64,000 nucleotides of DNA from Streptomyces sp. MMBL 11-1 (GCF_028622875.1 NZ_CP117709.1:1984001-2048000), one strand, 5' to 3'. Numbered from the stretch's first letter, positions 15,592 through 24,201 are shown. The notes: generated from the sequence alone by a model not told the origin. Translations and numbers: made by a program.

Positions 15592-16236
15592 ATGTCCGGT
15601 ATCTACGCGCGTCGCCTCTCCGTCGTCGCCGCGACCGCCGCGCTCGCCGCCACGTCCACCCTGTTCAGCGCCCCGAGCGCGCAGGCCGCCATGCCCACCC
15701 CGGTCAGCGCGGCGACCGCTCGCACCTACCTCGGCCAGCTCACCGTCGGCGCGGAGGGCTCGTCCAGCGGCTACAGCCGCGACAAGTTCCCGCACTGGAT
15801 CACCCAGTCGGGGTCCTGCAACACCCGCGAGGTCGTCCTCAAGCGCGACGGCACCAACGTCCAGCAGGACTCCTCCTGCGCCGCGGTCAGCGGCAGGTGG
15901 TACTCGCCCTACGACGGCGCCACCTGGAGCGCCGCTTCCGACGTGGACATCGACCACATGGTCCCGCTCGCCGAGGCCTGGCGCTCCGGCGCGAGCGGCT
16001 GGACCACCGCCCAGCGCCAGTCGTTCGCCAACGACCTGACACGCCCCCAGCTCATCGCGGTCACCGACAACGTTAACCAGTCCAAGGGCGACAAGGACCC
16101 GGCCGAGTGGATGCCGCCGCGCTCCTCGTACAAGTGCACCTACGTCCGCGCCTGGGTCCACGTCAAGAAGCAGTACAACCTGAGCGTCGACTCCGCCGAG
16201 AAGAGCGCCCTGCAGTCGGCCCTGAACGGCTGCTGA
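15592..16236 (+). CDS. Secreted HNH-family endonuclease
   Basis: The 214-residue product has a Sec signal peptide (residues 1-31, ending AQA-A). The mature domain carries the HNH/ββα-metal motif 'DVDIDHMVPLAEAW' (~118-131) and the second half-site 'VNQSKGDKDPAEWMPP' around residues 163-178, as in GmrSD-type DUF1524 extracellular nucleases of actinobacteria. Cysteines at the end (KCTYVR and the final C) and in the middle suggest disulfides. The expected role is extracellular nucleic-acid degradation. AAGGGAG lies six bases before the ATG at 15592. Confidence 0.9.
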   Translation: MSGIYARRLSVVAATAALAATSTLFSAPSAQAAMPTPVSAATARTYLGQLTVGAEGSSSGYSRDKFPHWITQSGSCNTREVVLKRDGTNVQQDSSCAAVSGRWYSPYDGATWSAASDVDIDHMVPLAEAWRSGASGWTTAQRQSFANDLTRPQLIAVTDNVNQSKGDKDPAEWMPPRSSYKCTYVRAWVHVKKQYNLSVDSAEKSALQSALNGC

Positions 16237-16361
16237 CCACTGCGGGCGGCCGCCGGCTCCCCCGCACGGCCGCCACCCCACCGGAACCGACCCGTGCGCG
16301 CTCCTCCTTCGTTCTGTACGTTACGGACCCCATCCGTGACGGCGTCGCGAGGAGATATCAC

Positions 16362-18179
16362 ATGGCCGGGCTGCGCCTGGGACCACTGCTGCGGTACGTC
16401 GACTGGGAGTCCGGGTGCACCGCGACCGTCTGGGTCGAGGCGAGCCGTCCGTGCACCGTGGAGGTCCGGTGCGCGGACGGCGCCTCGGGGGCGTCGCCCA
16501 CCTTCTCGGTGGCCGGGCACCACTACGCCCTGGTCGTCGTGGAGGGGCTGACCCCCGGTTCCACCACGGCGTACGACGTGCTGATCGGGTCCCGGCGCGT
16601 CTGGCCGCCCGACGACACCCGCCTCCCGCCGAGCACCATCACCACGCCGCCCGCGGCGGCGGGACCGGAGGGCGCGGCGGAGAACGCCGGACCGGAGCCG
16701 GGTCACGCCGGACCGGAGCCGGGCGACGCCGGGGCGGAGCCGGCCGCGGTGCGGATCTCGTTCGGGTCGTGCCGGTGGGCGGCCGCCCCCGGCGGCGGGC
16801 ACGATCCCGTGGGGCCGGACGCCCTGGTGACCCTGGCCGCTCACCTCGCCGCGGATCCGGCGGCCGAGCGGCCCGACGTCCTGCTGCTCCTCGGGGACCA
16901 GGTGTACGCGGACGAGACCTCCGGGGCGACCCGGCGCAGACTCGCCGCCCGCCGGGACCTGCGCGAGCCGCCGGGCGCGGAGATCGCGGACTACGAGGAG
17001 TACACCTACCTCTACGACGAATCGTGGCGCGACCCGGAGGTCCGCTGGCTGCTCTCCACGGTCCCCAGTTGCATGATCTTCGACGACCACGACGTCATCG
17101 ACGACTGGAACACCAGCGCCGCCTGGCAGCGTGAAATGCGCGCCACGCCCTGGTGGCACGAACGGATCGTCAGCGGGCTGATGTCGTACTGGGTCCACCA
17201 GCACCTGGGCAATCTCTCCCCCGTCGAACTGGCCGCCGACCCCGTGTACGCGGCGGTCAGAGCATCGCCCGACGGCACCGAGGCGCTGCGCCGCTTCGCC
17301 GCCGAGACCGACGCGGATCCCGCCCGTACCCGGTGGAGCTACCGGCGTGTTTTCGGCCGAGTACGGCTGGTGATGGTCGACACCCGAGCGGCCCGCGTCC
17401 TGGCCGAGGAACGGCGGGCGATGCTCGACGCCGACGAGGCCGCCTGGCTACAGGACGCGGTCCTGGACGACCCCTCTTCCTACGATCATCTGCTCATCGG
17501 CAGCTCCCTGCCGTGGCTGCTGCCCCCACTCGTCCACGACGCGGAACGCTGGAACGCCGCCCTGTGCGCGGGCGTACGCGGGCAGCGCTGGGCACGCCTC
17601 GGCGAGAAGCTGCGCCGCGCGTCCGACCTGGAGCATTGGGCCGCTTTCCCGGAATCCTTCGACCGGTTCACGGAGCTGTTGCGGGAAGCGGGGAGCGGCC
17701 CGGACGCCCCGGCGACGGTATGCGTCCTCTCGGGCGATGTGCACCATGCCTATATCGCCGAGCCCCGGTGGCCGAAGTTCGATCCCGAACCCGGTTCCGA
17801 CCCCGAGGCCGGTTCCGCTCCCGGCTCCCGGGGCGCCCCGGACTCCCGCGTCCTCCAGCTGACCTGCTCACCCGTGCACAACTCCATCCCCCGGTCGATC
17901 CGGACGGGTTTCCGTTTCGGCTGGAGCCGGGCGGGCCGACGGATCGGACGGTTGCTGAGCCGCCACGGCCGCACGGGAGCGTCGCCGGTGATCTGGCACA
18001 GGGCGGGCGGACCCTGGTTCGGCAACCAGCTCATGACGCTCGCGTTGCATGGCCGGAAGTCTGCGCTGACGTTGGTCCAGGCCAAGGCGAGCAAGCAGGG
18101 GGACCAGCTCGACGTGGTTCTTGAGCGTTCACTCACCCCTGAGAGTGAAGCGATTTTCGGCCACTCGACAGAATGTTGA
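16362..18179 (+). CDS. PhoD-like metallophosphatase (alkaline phosphatase D family)
   Basis: The 605-residue protein has an N-terminal fibronectin-like sandwich (~1-100) and a PhoD metallophosphatase core. Metal-ligand motifs are 'SFGSCRW' (~133), 'LLLLGDQVYADE' (~176-187), 'MIFDDHDVIDDWN' (~242-254) and 'CVLSGDVHHAY' (~452-462). There is no signal peptide or Tat RR motif at the N-terminus, so it is probably cytoplasmic, unlike classic PhoD, and resembles the large actinobacterial 'alkaline phosphatase D family' proteins. GAGGAG is seven bases before ATG 16362. Confidence 0.87.
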   Translation: MAGLRLGPLLRYVDWESGCTATVWVEASRPCTVEVRCADGASGASPTFSVAGHHYALVVVEGLTPGSTTAYDVLIGSRRVWPPDDTRLPPSTITTPPAAAGPEGAAENAGPEPGHAGPEPGDAGAEPAAVRISFGSCRWAAAPGGGHDPVGPDALVTLAAHLAADPAAERPDVLLLLGDQVYADETSGATRRRLAARRDLREPPGAEIADYEEYTYLYDESWRDPEVRWLLSTVPSCMIFDDHDVIDDWNTSAAWQREMRATPWWHERIVSGLMSYWVHQHLGNLSPVELAADPVYAAVRASPDGTEALRRFAAETDADPARTRWSYRRVFGRVRLVMVDTRAARVLAEERRAMLDADEAAWLQDAVLDDPSSYDHLLIGSSLPWLLPPLVHDAERWNAALCAGVRGQRWARLGEKLRRASDLEHWAAFPESFDRFTELLREAGSGPDAPATVCVLSGDVHHAYIAEPRWPKFDPEPGSDPEAGSAPGSRGAPDSRVLQLTCSPVHNSIPRSIRTGFRFGWSRAGRRIGRLLSRHGRTGASPVIWHRAGGPWFGNQLMTLALHGRKSALTLVQAKASKQGDQLDVVLERSLTPESEAIFGHSTEC

Positions 18180-18181
18180 AG

Positions 18182-18211
18182 TTGCAAGTATTGGTGAGGC
18201 CTCCCTAACCT
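18182..18211 (+). promoter_or_regulatory. Promoter with candidate iron box upstream of doxX-like gene
   Basis: TTGCAA (18182-18187) and TAACCT (18206-18211) are separated by 18 bases. The 19-mer at 18190-18208 (ATTGGTGAGGCCTCCCTAA) matches 13 of 19 positions of the DmdR/IdeR iron-box consensus I remember (TTAGGTTAGGCTAACCTAA). It fills the spacer, the usual place for repression. The fit is moderate. Confidence 0.5.
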
Positions 18212-18255
18212 GCGCTCGATCGGTTCACGTCCCCACCACGACCGAAGGACCCCCC

Positions 18256-18705
18256 ATGCTGATCCGCTTGAACCAGGCCCAGCCCTACGTTCTCAGCCTC
18301 TTCCGCTTTGTCATCGGCCTGCTTTTCGCCATTCACGGCGCCGCCACCCTCTTCGGAGTGCTCGGCGCCGACCAGGTGAAGACGGGCACCTGGCCCGGCT
18401 GGTACGCCTCTCTGATCCAGCTGGTCTGTGGGGCCCTGGTCGCCCTGGGCCTGGGCACCCGCGCCGCGGCCTTCCTCGCCTCGGGGTCGATGGCCTACGC
18501 GTACTTCAAGGTGCACCAGCCCGAAGCCTTCCTGCCGCTCCAGAACGGCGGCGAGCTCGCGGCGATGTTCTGCTGGGCGTTCCTGCTGCTGGTCTTCACC
18601 GGCCCGGGAACCGTCGCTCTGGACCGCTTCTTCGGCTCGCGCACCACCTCGGCCGCCACCGACGGCGCACCCCGGCACGACAAGACCCCGACCGTCCCGG
18701 TCTGA
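18256..18705 (+). CDS. DoxX-family membrane protein
   Basis: A 149-residue protein with four transmembrane helices. The DoxX pattern is present: 'LSLFRFVIGLLFAIHGAATL' near the start, 'IQLVCGALVALGLGTRAAAF' and 'FLPLQNGGELAAMFCWAFL'. The family is linked to redox and membrane stress functions in some actinobacteria (for example with superoxide dismutase and thiosulfate sulfurtransferase in mycobacteria), but this protein's role is unknown. A Cu/Zn SOD-like gene lies convergently downstream. GAAGGA precedes the ATG. Confidence 0.88.
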   Translation: MLIRLNQAQPYVLSLFRFVIGLLFAIHGAATLFGVLGADQVKTGTWPGWYASLIQLVCGALVALGLGTRAAAFLASGSMAYAYFKVHQPEAFLPLQNGGELAAMFCWAFLLLVFTGPGTVALDRFFGSRTTSAATDGAPRHDKTPTVPV

Positions 18706-18760
18706 CCCACCACCCGGTCGGGCCCACCACCCGGTCCGACCCGCGCCCGGTCCGACCCGG
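18705..18760. repeat. Short tandem CCCACCACCCGGTC-type repeats
   Basis: Two copies of a CCCACCACCCGGTC unit and two of GCGCCCGGTCCGACCC-like units follow the doxX stop. They are non-coding. Confidence 0.65.
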
Positions 18761-18820
18761 CTGTGCCCGGCGGCGCCCGGCGGCGGCCTCCTCGCGCGGA
18801 GAGCCGGGGACGAGACGTAC

Positions 18821-18868
18821 GGCGGTGCCCCGCGGCCTCCCGGTGACGCGGAGGAGCGGGGCACCGCC
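18821..18868. terminator. Bidirectional terminator between DoxX and SOD-like genes
   Basis: A perfect 13-bp stem (arms 18821-18833 and 18856-18868) encloses a second stem CCTCC/GGAGG (18836-18840, 18850-18854). It serves both converging genes. Confidence 0.85.
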
Positions 18869-18906
18869 GGGCACCGTGGTGGTCCGCCCGACTGCGCGGA
18901 GGCCCG

Positions 18907-19593
18907 TCACTCCCTCCCCTGGGGCCCGAACGGCACCGTGAAGCACGCTGCCCGCTCCCCCGCACCGCCCTGCCGGTCATGGATGATCACCGACCGCGCC
19001 CCGTCCTCCCGGAAGCCCCAGTCGTGCACGGCCTCCGCCCGCCCGTCGCCTTCCTCGTCCGTCCGGAAGTCCAGCCACACCTCGTTGACCGGGTCCGCGG
19101 TCGCAGCCGGGCGGTGCTGGTAGTGGGGCCCCGCGGCGACGGGATCGGCGCCGCAGGGCGAGGTGTGCACATGCATCCCGTACGCACGGCCGGGCACCAG
19201 CCCCCGCAGCCGCGCTCCGACCCGGGTGCCGGACGGATCCACGAGCTGTGTGACCTCGATCCGCGCACCCGCCGGCACGAGCCGGGTGTCGTACGTCAGA
19301 GCGTCGGACGGCACGAAGGAACCGGGCGGGGAGAACACCCCCGTGGCCCGCATCCACGAACCGCCGCCCACGGCGGCGACGTCGACCGTGCGACTCGGGT
19401 CTCCACCGCCGCCCGGCTCCCGCGCCGAGACCCCCGAGCCCCCCGCCGATGCCCCCGCCGAGGGAGTCCCGTGCGCGCCGTGACCGCCGCCGTCCGTCCC
19501 GTGGGCGACACCGATGCCGCAGGCCAGGGTCAGCAGAGCCGCCGTGCCCGCCAGCACGCCCGGGACGAGCGAGACCCCTCGGCCCCGCGACAT
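18907..19593 (-). CDS. Exported Cu/Zn superoxide-dismutase-like protein
   Basis: The 228-residue protein has an N-terminal hydrophobic export signal, then a Gly/Ser-rich linker and a Sod_Cu-type beta domain. Visible motifs are 'YGMHVHTSPCGADP' (copper HxH and the disulfide Cys), 'GPHYQH' and 'SVIIHDRQGG' followed by Cys, matching the GxHxH...C...H...H...C order. 'VHDWGF' replaces part of the canonical zinc loop, so I cannot confirm a full zinc site or activity. LTLAC in the signal resembles a lipobox but lacks the correct -3 residue. ATG 19593 is preferred because GAGGG lies upstream; an in-frame ATG at 19680 exists. Confidence 0.75.
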   Translation of the reverse strand: MSRGRGVSLVPGVLAGTAALLTLACGIGVAHGTDGGGHGAHGTPSAGASAGGSGVSAREPGGGGDPSRTVDVAAVGGGSWMRATGVFSPPGSFVPSDALTYDTRLVPAGARIEVTQLVDPSGTRVGARLRGLVPGRAYGMHVHTSPCGADPVAAGPHYQHRPAATADPVNEVWLDFRTDEEGDGRAEAVHDWGFREDGARSVIIHDRQGGAGERAACFTVPFGPQGRE

Positions 19594-19878
19594 CGCGTCG
19601 CCCTCACGTCCCGCCGTCCTCGGGCGCCCCGAATTCGGGTGCGCCGGACCGTGTCCCGTCCGTACCATCCATGCCGTCATGCGCTGCTCCTCGCTCGTGC
19701 CGGTCGCTCTCCCCGCCTAACGGGCACATGGCCTCCAGGTGTACGTGACCTGCACAACATCACCCGCCCCGGGGGAGGTCCGGATGGCCCTCACGCGTAC
19801 GCTGTACAGCTGAACCTGCCGCCCCTGCCGCTCCCCTGCGACGTCGCGGCGTTGACACGATTCGGGGAGTAACAGACG

Positions 19879-20766
19879 GTGCTAGAGAGTGTGGGCGCGC
19901 TGACCAGCAGCCCATGGATCTACGCGGTGGTCGCCCTCTCCGTTCTCCTGGACGTCTTTCTGCCCCTGCTGCCCAGTGGGGTCCTCGTCATCACGGCCGC
20001 CACGGCTGCGGCAGCGGGCACCACCACCGTCAGCGGCGCCGGTGAAGGCACCGGCGGGCAGGTTCCCTCGCTCGTCGTGCTGATCCTGTGCGCTGCCGCC
20101 GCCTCGGTGCTCGGCGACCTCGTCGCGTACCGGCTCGCCTGGCGCGGGGGCGACCGGCTGGACCGGGCCATCGCGCGCTCCCGGCGTCTCACCTCCGCGC
20201 AGGAACGTCTCGGCGCGGCGCTGAGCCGGGGCGGCGGCGCCCTGGTGATCATCGCCCGGTTCGCGCCCGCGGGCCGCTCCGTGGTCTCCCTCGGTGCGGG
20301 CGCCGCCCACCGCAGGAAGCGGGATTTCCTCCCCTGGTCCGCGCTGGCGGGCCTGGCATGGGCGGGTTACAGCGTGGGGCTCGGCTACTTCGGCGGCCGG
20401 TGGCTGGGCTCGACGTGGTTCGGCACGGCCGTCTCCGTACTGGCGCTGTTCGTGGCGGGCGCGCTGGCCGCGTTCGTGGTGAAGCGCCCGGCGACGCGGC
20501 CAGGGACGGTGCCGGGGGCCGAAACCAAGGCTGAGGCAGGGGAGCCGCCCGAGACGGTGCCGATGACAACGGAAGCACCGGCCTCCGGACCCGCGGCCGG
20601 GCGCGGGCCCGGGTCCGCGCCCGCGGCCTCGGCCGTGGCTCCGAGGACATCCCCGCCCATGGCCCTGCCCGCGCCCACGCCCACCCCCGGTGCCGCTCCT
20701 CCGGCCGGACCTGCGGGCCTCGGCGGGCCGGGACCGGTGTCGGCGCCCGCACCGGCCGCCCCCTGA
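19879..20766 (+). CDS. DedA/VTT-family membrane protein
   Basis: A 295-residue protein whose first ~200 residues form a DedA-type membrane domain. The conserved elements are 'FLPLLPSGVLVITAA' near residue 30, 'SVLGDLVAYRLAWRGG' (~75-90) and the 'RFAPAGRSVVSLGAG' loop (~133-147). The family is associated with undecaprenyl-phosphate or phospholipid flipping. The C-terminal ~95 residues are an unstructured Ala/Pro/Gly tail. The GTG start at 19879 has GGGGAG 8-9 bases upstream. A TTGACA just before it is too close to be its -35. Confidence 0.85.
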   Translation: MLESVGALTSSPWIYAVVALSVLLDVFLPLLPSGVLVITAATAAAAGTTTVSGAGEGTGGQVPSLVVLILCAAAASVLGDLVAYRLAWRGGDRLDRAIARSRRLTSAQERLGAALSRGGGALVIIARFAPAGRSVVSLGAGAAHRRKRDFLPWSALAGLAWAGYSVGLGYFGGRWLGSTWFGTAVSVLALFVAGALAAFVVKRPATRPGTVPGAETKAEAGEPPETVPMTTEAPASGPAAGRGPGSAPAASAVAPRTSPPMALPAPTPTPGAAPPAGPAGLGGPGPVSAPAPAAP

Positions 20767-20823
20767 CCGGGAGGGCGCACCGGAGGGACGCACCCGGAGG
20801 GGCCGGCTTACGGGCGACGAGCC

Positions 20824-21045
20824 TCAGCCCCGGGCCGCGCCCCGTATCTCCAGGCCGTCGAGCAGCTTCATGGTGGCTGCGGTGATCTCGTCGACGGCCT
20901 GGTCGAAGACCTCCCGGTTGTGCGCGGCGGGCGCGCGGAACCCGGAGACCTTGCGTACGTACTGAAGGGCGGCGGCCCGCATGTCCTCCTCGGTGGCCTC
21001 TTCGGGGAGGGCGGGCGGGCGAAGCGTCTTGATGCTGCGGCACAT
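20824..21045 (-). CDS. DUF2277 domain-containing protein
   Basis: A 73-residue soluble protein starting MCRSIKTLRPP with the rest of the DUF2277 pattern ('ATEEDMRAAALQYVRKVSGF', 'NREVFDQAVDEI'). The function is unknown. It is short, charged and helical, with no export signal. It starts at the internal ATG 21045, where the family usually begins. Confidence 0.85.
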   Translation of the reverse strand: MCRSIKTLRPPALPEEATEEDMRAAALQYVRKVSGFRAPAAHNREVFDQAVDEITAATMKLLDGLEIRGAARG

Positions 21046-21148
21046 GTCTCCAGTGTGGACCGCCCCACTGACAACGCACACCCGTCGCGCTCACCGTCGC
21101 CGCCCGCCCCCCGGCACAGGCGGGTCCGGCTTCCCGGCCGCAGGTCGC

Positions 21149-21613
21149 TCAGCTGCTCCGCACCGGGTCGCCCGGGGCCGACCGGTCGGTGCACAGGGCC
21201 CAGATGACGAAGACGTCGATCGCGATCGTGACGATGGCCCAGACCGGGGTGTACGGGAGCCACATGAAGTTGGCGATGAGGTTCAGGGAGGCGAGCACGA
21301 TACCCGTGCCGCGGGCCCAGGCCGCGCCCTTGAGGATGCCCCAGCCCACGAGGATGAGGATGACGCCGAGGACGAGGTGGATCCAGCCCCACGAGGTCAC
21401 GCTGAACTTGAAGACGTAGTCGTTGATGCTCGTATAGACGTCGTTCGAGGCGATCCCCGCGATGCCCTTCAGCACGCCGAGGACGCCGTCCACGAAGAGC
21501 AGGACACCGGCGAACACCGTTCCCCCGGCCGCCCACGGGCTGCCGGAGTTGCCGCCCGGACGGGGGCCGGCGGGGCGCGAGGCGCCGGGTGCGGGGGTGC
21601 TGGGCTGCGACAT
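21149..21613 (-). CDS. DUF7144-family four-helix membrane protein
   Basis: The 154-residue protein has a Pro/Gly/Ser-rich N-terminus and four hydrophobic helices: 'GGTVFAGVLLFVDGVLGVLK', 'WGWIHLVLGVILILVGWGIL', 'GIVLASLNLIANFMWLPY' and 'VWAIVTIAIDVFVIWALC'. This is the DUF7144 pattern common in Streptomyces; no role is known to me. AAGGAG stands eight bases before the ATG. Confidence 0.87.
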   Translation of the reverse strand: MSQPSTPAPGASRPAGPRPGGNSGSPWAAGGTVFAGVLLFVDGVLGVLKGIAGIASNDVYTSINDYVFKFSVTSWGWIHLVLGVILILVGWGILKGAAWARGTGIVLASLNLIANFMWLPYTPVWAIVTIAIDVFVIWALCTDRSAPGDPVRSS

Positions 21614-21746
21614 GTGAACTCCTTAGCCGGAACAGGCGCCGGGCGCCCGCTGTCCTGACCTGCCCTGGTGGTGCGTACGGATCAGCTCCGACGCTCCTCC
21701 CCGCCCAGGGGCGGGGCCACCCGGACGCGCCCGTTCGGATGACGTG

Positions 21747-22091
21747 TCACGGCGCGCCGACCGTGACGACGCGCCCCTGGGCATCGACGGTGAGCGCCAC
21801 CCGCTCGACGCGGTTGACCAGGGAGACGCCCGCCCACACGACTCCCCACGCCAGGCACGAGAAGACGGTGAGGAAGGCGTGCAGCACGTGGTTCACGGGC
21901 TGGCCGCGCACCAGCACCACCTGGCTCTCCGAACGCGACTCGACGCGCCAGCCGTCCGCGATCCGCCGGCTCACGATCCAGTCCAGGATCAGTGCGCGCT
22001 GCACCGCGTCGGGGGGCTCGCCCCCGGCGGCGTAATAGCCGGGCGGCGGTTCGATCGAGGTGCTCTCCCGTACCGTTCGACGACGTCCCAC
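21747..22091 (-). CDS. Hypothetical protein with one membrane hairpin
   Basis: I do not recognise this 114-residue product. Residues ~30-68 are a soluble basic segment ('ILDWIVSRRIADGWRVESRS'), followed by one or two membrane helices ('LHAFLTVFSCLAWGVVWAGV') and a short tail. It starts with GTG at 22091, five bases after the stop of the gene at 22096, so the two are probably co-transcribed. Confidence 0.65.
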   Translation of the reverse strand: MGRRRTVRESTSIEPPPGYYAAGGEPPDAVQRALILDWIVSRRIADGWRVESRSESQVVLVRGQPVNHVLHAFLTVFSCLAWGVVWAGVSLVNRVERVALTVDAQGRVVTVGAP

Positions 22092-22095
22092 GGGA

Positions 22096-22314
22096 TCACT
22101 CCCAGGTGTCGAGGTCGCCGCCGCGCCATTCGATCAGCCCCGGCCGGTCCAGCTCGACGACCTTGTCGGGCCCCGGGGCGAACCCCGCGGCGCGCAGCAG
22201 CGCGGCCACCTCGCCCCGCCCGTGCGCCAGGCCCACGATCTGCCCGTGCACGGTGACCCGCCGCCCTCCGGTCGCGGAAGGCGGGTAGACGATCACGGGC
22301 GGGTGCTCGGCCAT
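22096..22314 (-). CDS. Small hypothetical protein
   Basis: A 72-residue protein of unknown function. It has beta-rich start 'PPVIVYPPSATGGRRVTVHG' and a helical middle 'GRGEVAALLRAAGF', with an acidic end DLDTWE. ATG 22314 is chosen since the longer frame is low-complexity. The upstream GGAGG is only one base from the ATG, so the start is somewhat uncertain. It is the first gene of a two-gene unit. Confidence 0.6.
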   Translation of the reverse strand: MAEHPPVIVYPPSATGGRRVTVHGQIVGLAHGRGEVAALLRAAGFAPGPDKVVELDRPGLIEWRGGDLDTWE

Positions 22315-22459
22315 GCCTCCACGGTGCCCCGAGCGCCGCCCCCGCGCATCCCGGGAGGCAGGCTCCGTGCTCACGCGCGGCCCGGCGGAACCGCCCGAAC
22401 GCGTCCTGGCGTCCCCGCCGACGTCCGTACGATCATGAACCGCGCCGGAGGACCCGCAC

Positions 22460-23083
22460 TTGACCGCCATGGCTGCCCGCTACCTGTACCTCACCCGGCA
22501 CGGTCAGGCCTCCGCCGACGAGAGCACGCTGACCGACGCCGGCCGCCGTCAGGCCGCCCTGCTCGGGGAGCGGCTCCGCGGAGCCCCGATCACGGCGATC
22601 CACCACGGCCCGCTCCCGCGCGCCGCGCAGACGGCGCGGCTGGTCGGCGAGCGGCTGACGGGAGCTCGCCTGCTGCCGTCCGAACCGGCCGGCGACTACA
22701 TCCCGTACCTGCCGCGACGGGAGGAACTGCCGGCGGAGTCGGCCGACGAAACGCTCGCCCGGCTGGCCGGGTTCCCTGCGGCGGAGCGCGAGCAGGGCCC
22801 CGGGCTGGCCCGGCAGGCCCTAGCGCGGTTCACGGGACCGGTCGAGGGTGACGAGCCCCGCCACGAACTCCTCGTGACCCACAACTTCCTCGTCGGCTGG
22901 CTCGTCCGGGCGGCGCTGGACGCCCCGGAGTGGCGCTGGCTGGGCATCAACCACGCCAACGCCGCGCTGACGGTCATCCGCTACGCCCCCGGCCGCCCTC
23001 CGGCCCTCCTCCTGTTCAACGACACCGGCCACCTGCCCGCCGAACTCCGCTGGACCGGCTTCCCGCCCGAGCTGCACGTCTGA
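22460..23083 (+). CDS. Histidine phosphatase family protein
   Basis: The 207-residue protein has the phosphohistidine motif 'LTRHGQ' (His14) at the N-terminus, then 'LTDAGRRQAALLGERL', the conserved 'HHGPLPRAAQTARLV' Arg segment and a late 'LLVTHNFLVGWLV' with the second His. The substrate could be a phospho-sugar or nucleotide; unknown. GGAGG at 22447-22451 is eight bases from a TTG at 22460 and too far from the ATG at 22469, so TTG is the likelier start. Confidence 0.88.
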   Translation: MTAMAARYLYLTRHGQASADESTLTDAGRRQAALLGERLRGAPITAIHHGPLPRAAQTARLVGERLTGARLLPSEPAGDYIPYLPRREELPAESADETLARLAGFPAAEREQGPGLARQALARFTGPVEGDEPRHELLVTHNFLVGWLVRAALDAPEWRWLGINHANAALTVIRYAPGRPPALLLFNDTGHLPAELRWTGFPPELHV

Positions 23084-23353
23084 GCTGGGGGCGAATCGAC
23101 GGGGCGGGCACACACCCGCCCCGGTCCCCGGAAACCGTCCAGACGCCGCCTCGTCCAGGTTCTCCGCCGCCGTCCGCCCATCGCGCGCGGGCGTCCACAT
23201 GTCCCGCACACGCGCCCGGCGGAAGCGCCCTCGACGCGGCCGGCCTCCGCTCCTTACCTCCGGCGTAATCGACCGCCTCCGCCCGCCGCGGCAGGATCGG
23301 GCCCATCGACGGGAAGCCCTGACGGGCCCCGCCCCAGCAGCGAGGAGAGCGCC

Positions 23354-23821
23354 ATGTCCGTCACGCCCCCCACCCCCACGGCAAGCCCGGCCGCCACAGC
23401 GCCTTCCGCCGCCGGTGCGACCCGGAGCGTAGTCCAGGAGTTTCTCGCGGCCCGGCTGGCCGGGGACACCGCACGGCTCACGGCGCTCTTCGCCGACGAG
23501 GTCGACTGGCTGCTGGCCGAGAACCCGGCCGTGCCGTGGATCCGCCCCCGGTCCACGGCCGCCGAATGCGCGGCCCAGTTCACGGAGTTGATGGAACACA
23601 CCGTGCCCGAGGACGCCCGCGCCTCCGTCGACGCCTTCCTCGTGGACGGCCCCGACGCCGTCCTCATGGGTCACCTGTCGGGGACCGTGCGGGCAACAAA
23701 CAGATCGTTCGGGGGACCGTTCGCGCTGCGCCTCACCGTCGAGAACGGCCGGATCACCCGGCACCACCTCTACGAGAACAGCCTGTCGATCGCGGAGGCG
23801 GTGGGTGACCGCGCGCATTGA
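23354..23821 (+). CDS. SnoaL/NTF2-like fold protein
   Basis: A 155-residue cone-fold protein: 'VVQEFLAARLAGDTARLTAL' then 'FADEVDWLLAENPAVPWI', and later strands 'ASVDAFLVDGPDAVLMGHLS', 'FALRLTVENGRITRHHLYEN'. This is typical of SnoaL-like NTF2 proteins, which may be isomerases, hydrolases or only binding proteins. No catalytic set can be assigned. GAGGAG precedes the ATG. The 270-base gap upstream shows nothing I can name. Confidence 0.83.
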   Translation: MSVTPPTPTASPAATAPSAAGATRSVVQEFLAARLAGDTARLTALFADEVDWLLAENPAVPWIRPRSTAAECAAQFTELMEHTVPEDARASVDAFLVDGPDAVLMGHLSGTVRATNRSFGGPFALRLTVENGRITRHHLYENSLSIAEAVGDRAH

Positions 23822-23842
23822 TCATGGATGCGAGAACGACGC

Positions 23843-23878
23843 CGAAGGCCCCCGACCATGGCTGGTCGGGGGCCTTCG
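23843..23878. terminator. Terminator between NTF2-like gene and tRNA-Val
   Basis: A perfect 16-bp stem (23843-23858 and 23863-23878) with loop TGGC. It can end transcription of the rightward NTF2-like gene and of the leftward tRNA. Confidence 0.92.
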
Positions 23879-23884
23879 CACTGG

Positions 23885-23956
23885 TGGGCGCGGACGGTTT
23901 CGAACCGCCGACATCTGCTTTGTAAGAGCAGCGCTCTACCCCTGAGCTACGCACCC
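23885..23956 (-). tRNA. tRNA-Val (anticodon UAC)
   Basis: The complementary strand folds into a cloverleaf: acceptor GGGTGCG pairing with CGCGCCC (one G-U), D-arm AGCTC..GAGC, anticodon arm CTGCT-CTTACAA-AGCAG with TAC at the anticodon position, and T-arm with GGTTCGAAACC. The CCA end is encoded (23882-23884). The codon read is GUA, rare in this GC-rich genome. No integrase or att duplication was seen next to it. Confidence 0.95.
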
Positions 23957-24201
23957 GTGGATGAGGCAACAGCGTACATGGAGCGGGGTCCCTGCTCATA
24001 AACCGTTCCTGGGCGGGGTGGGGATGTCCCGTGGGCCTGCCGTCCGCGGGGCCTCCCCAGCGGCGGGTCCGGGGGATAACCCCACCACGAGACGGTAGCC
24101 GTCCGGATCCCGTCGTGGGGCGCCAGTGCATACGGTTCGAGTGCACCGGCAGCGACGTCCGGTGGCACCGTCCGGCAGCACGCACTGGGGGACCGATCAC
24201 C

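Noticed and set aside
19500..19593. Lipoprotein signal in the SOD-like protein
   Set aside because: LTLAC has Leu at -2 and Thr at -3, not a proper lipobox; classed as an ordinary export signal.
19852..19857. TTGACA before the DedA gene
   Set aside because: Only ~22 bases from the start codon and overlapping its ribosome binding region, so it cannot be its -35.
23882..23956. tRNA-Val as an integration site of a mobile element
   Set aside because: No integrase, excisionase or duplicated tRNA end in the flanking 10 kb.
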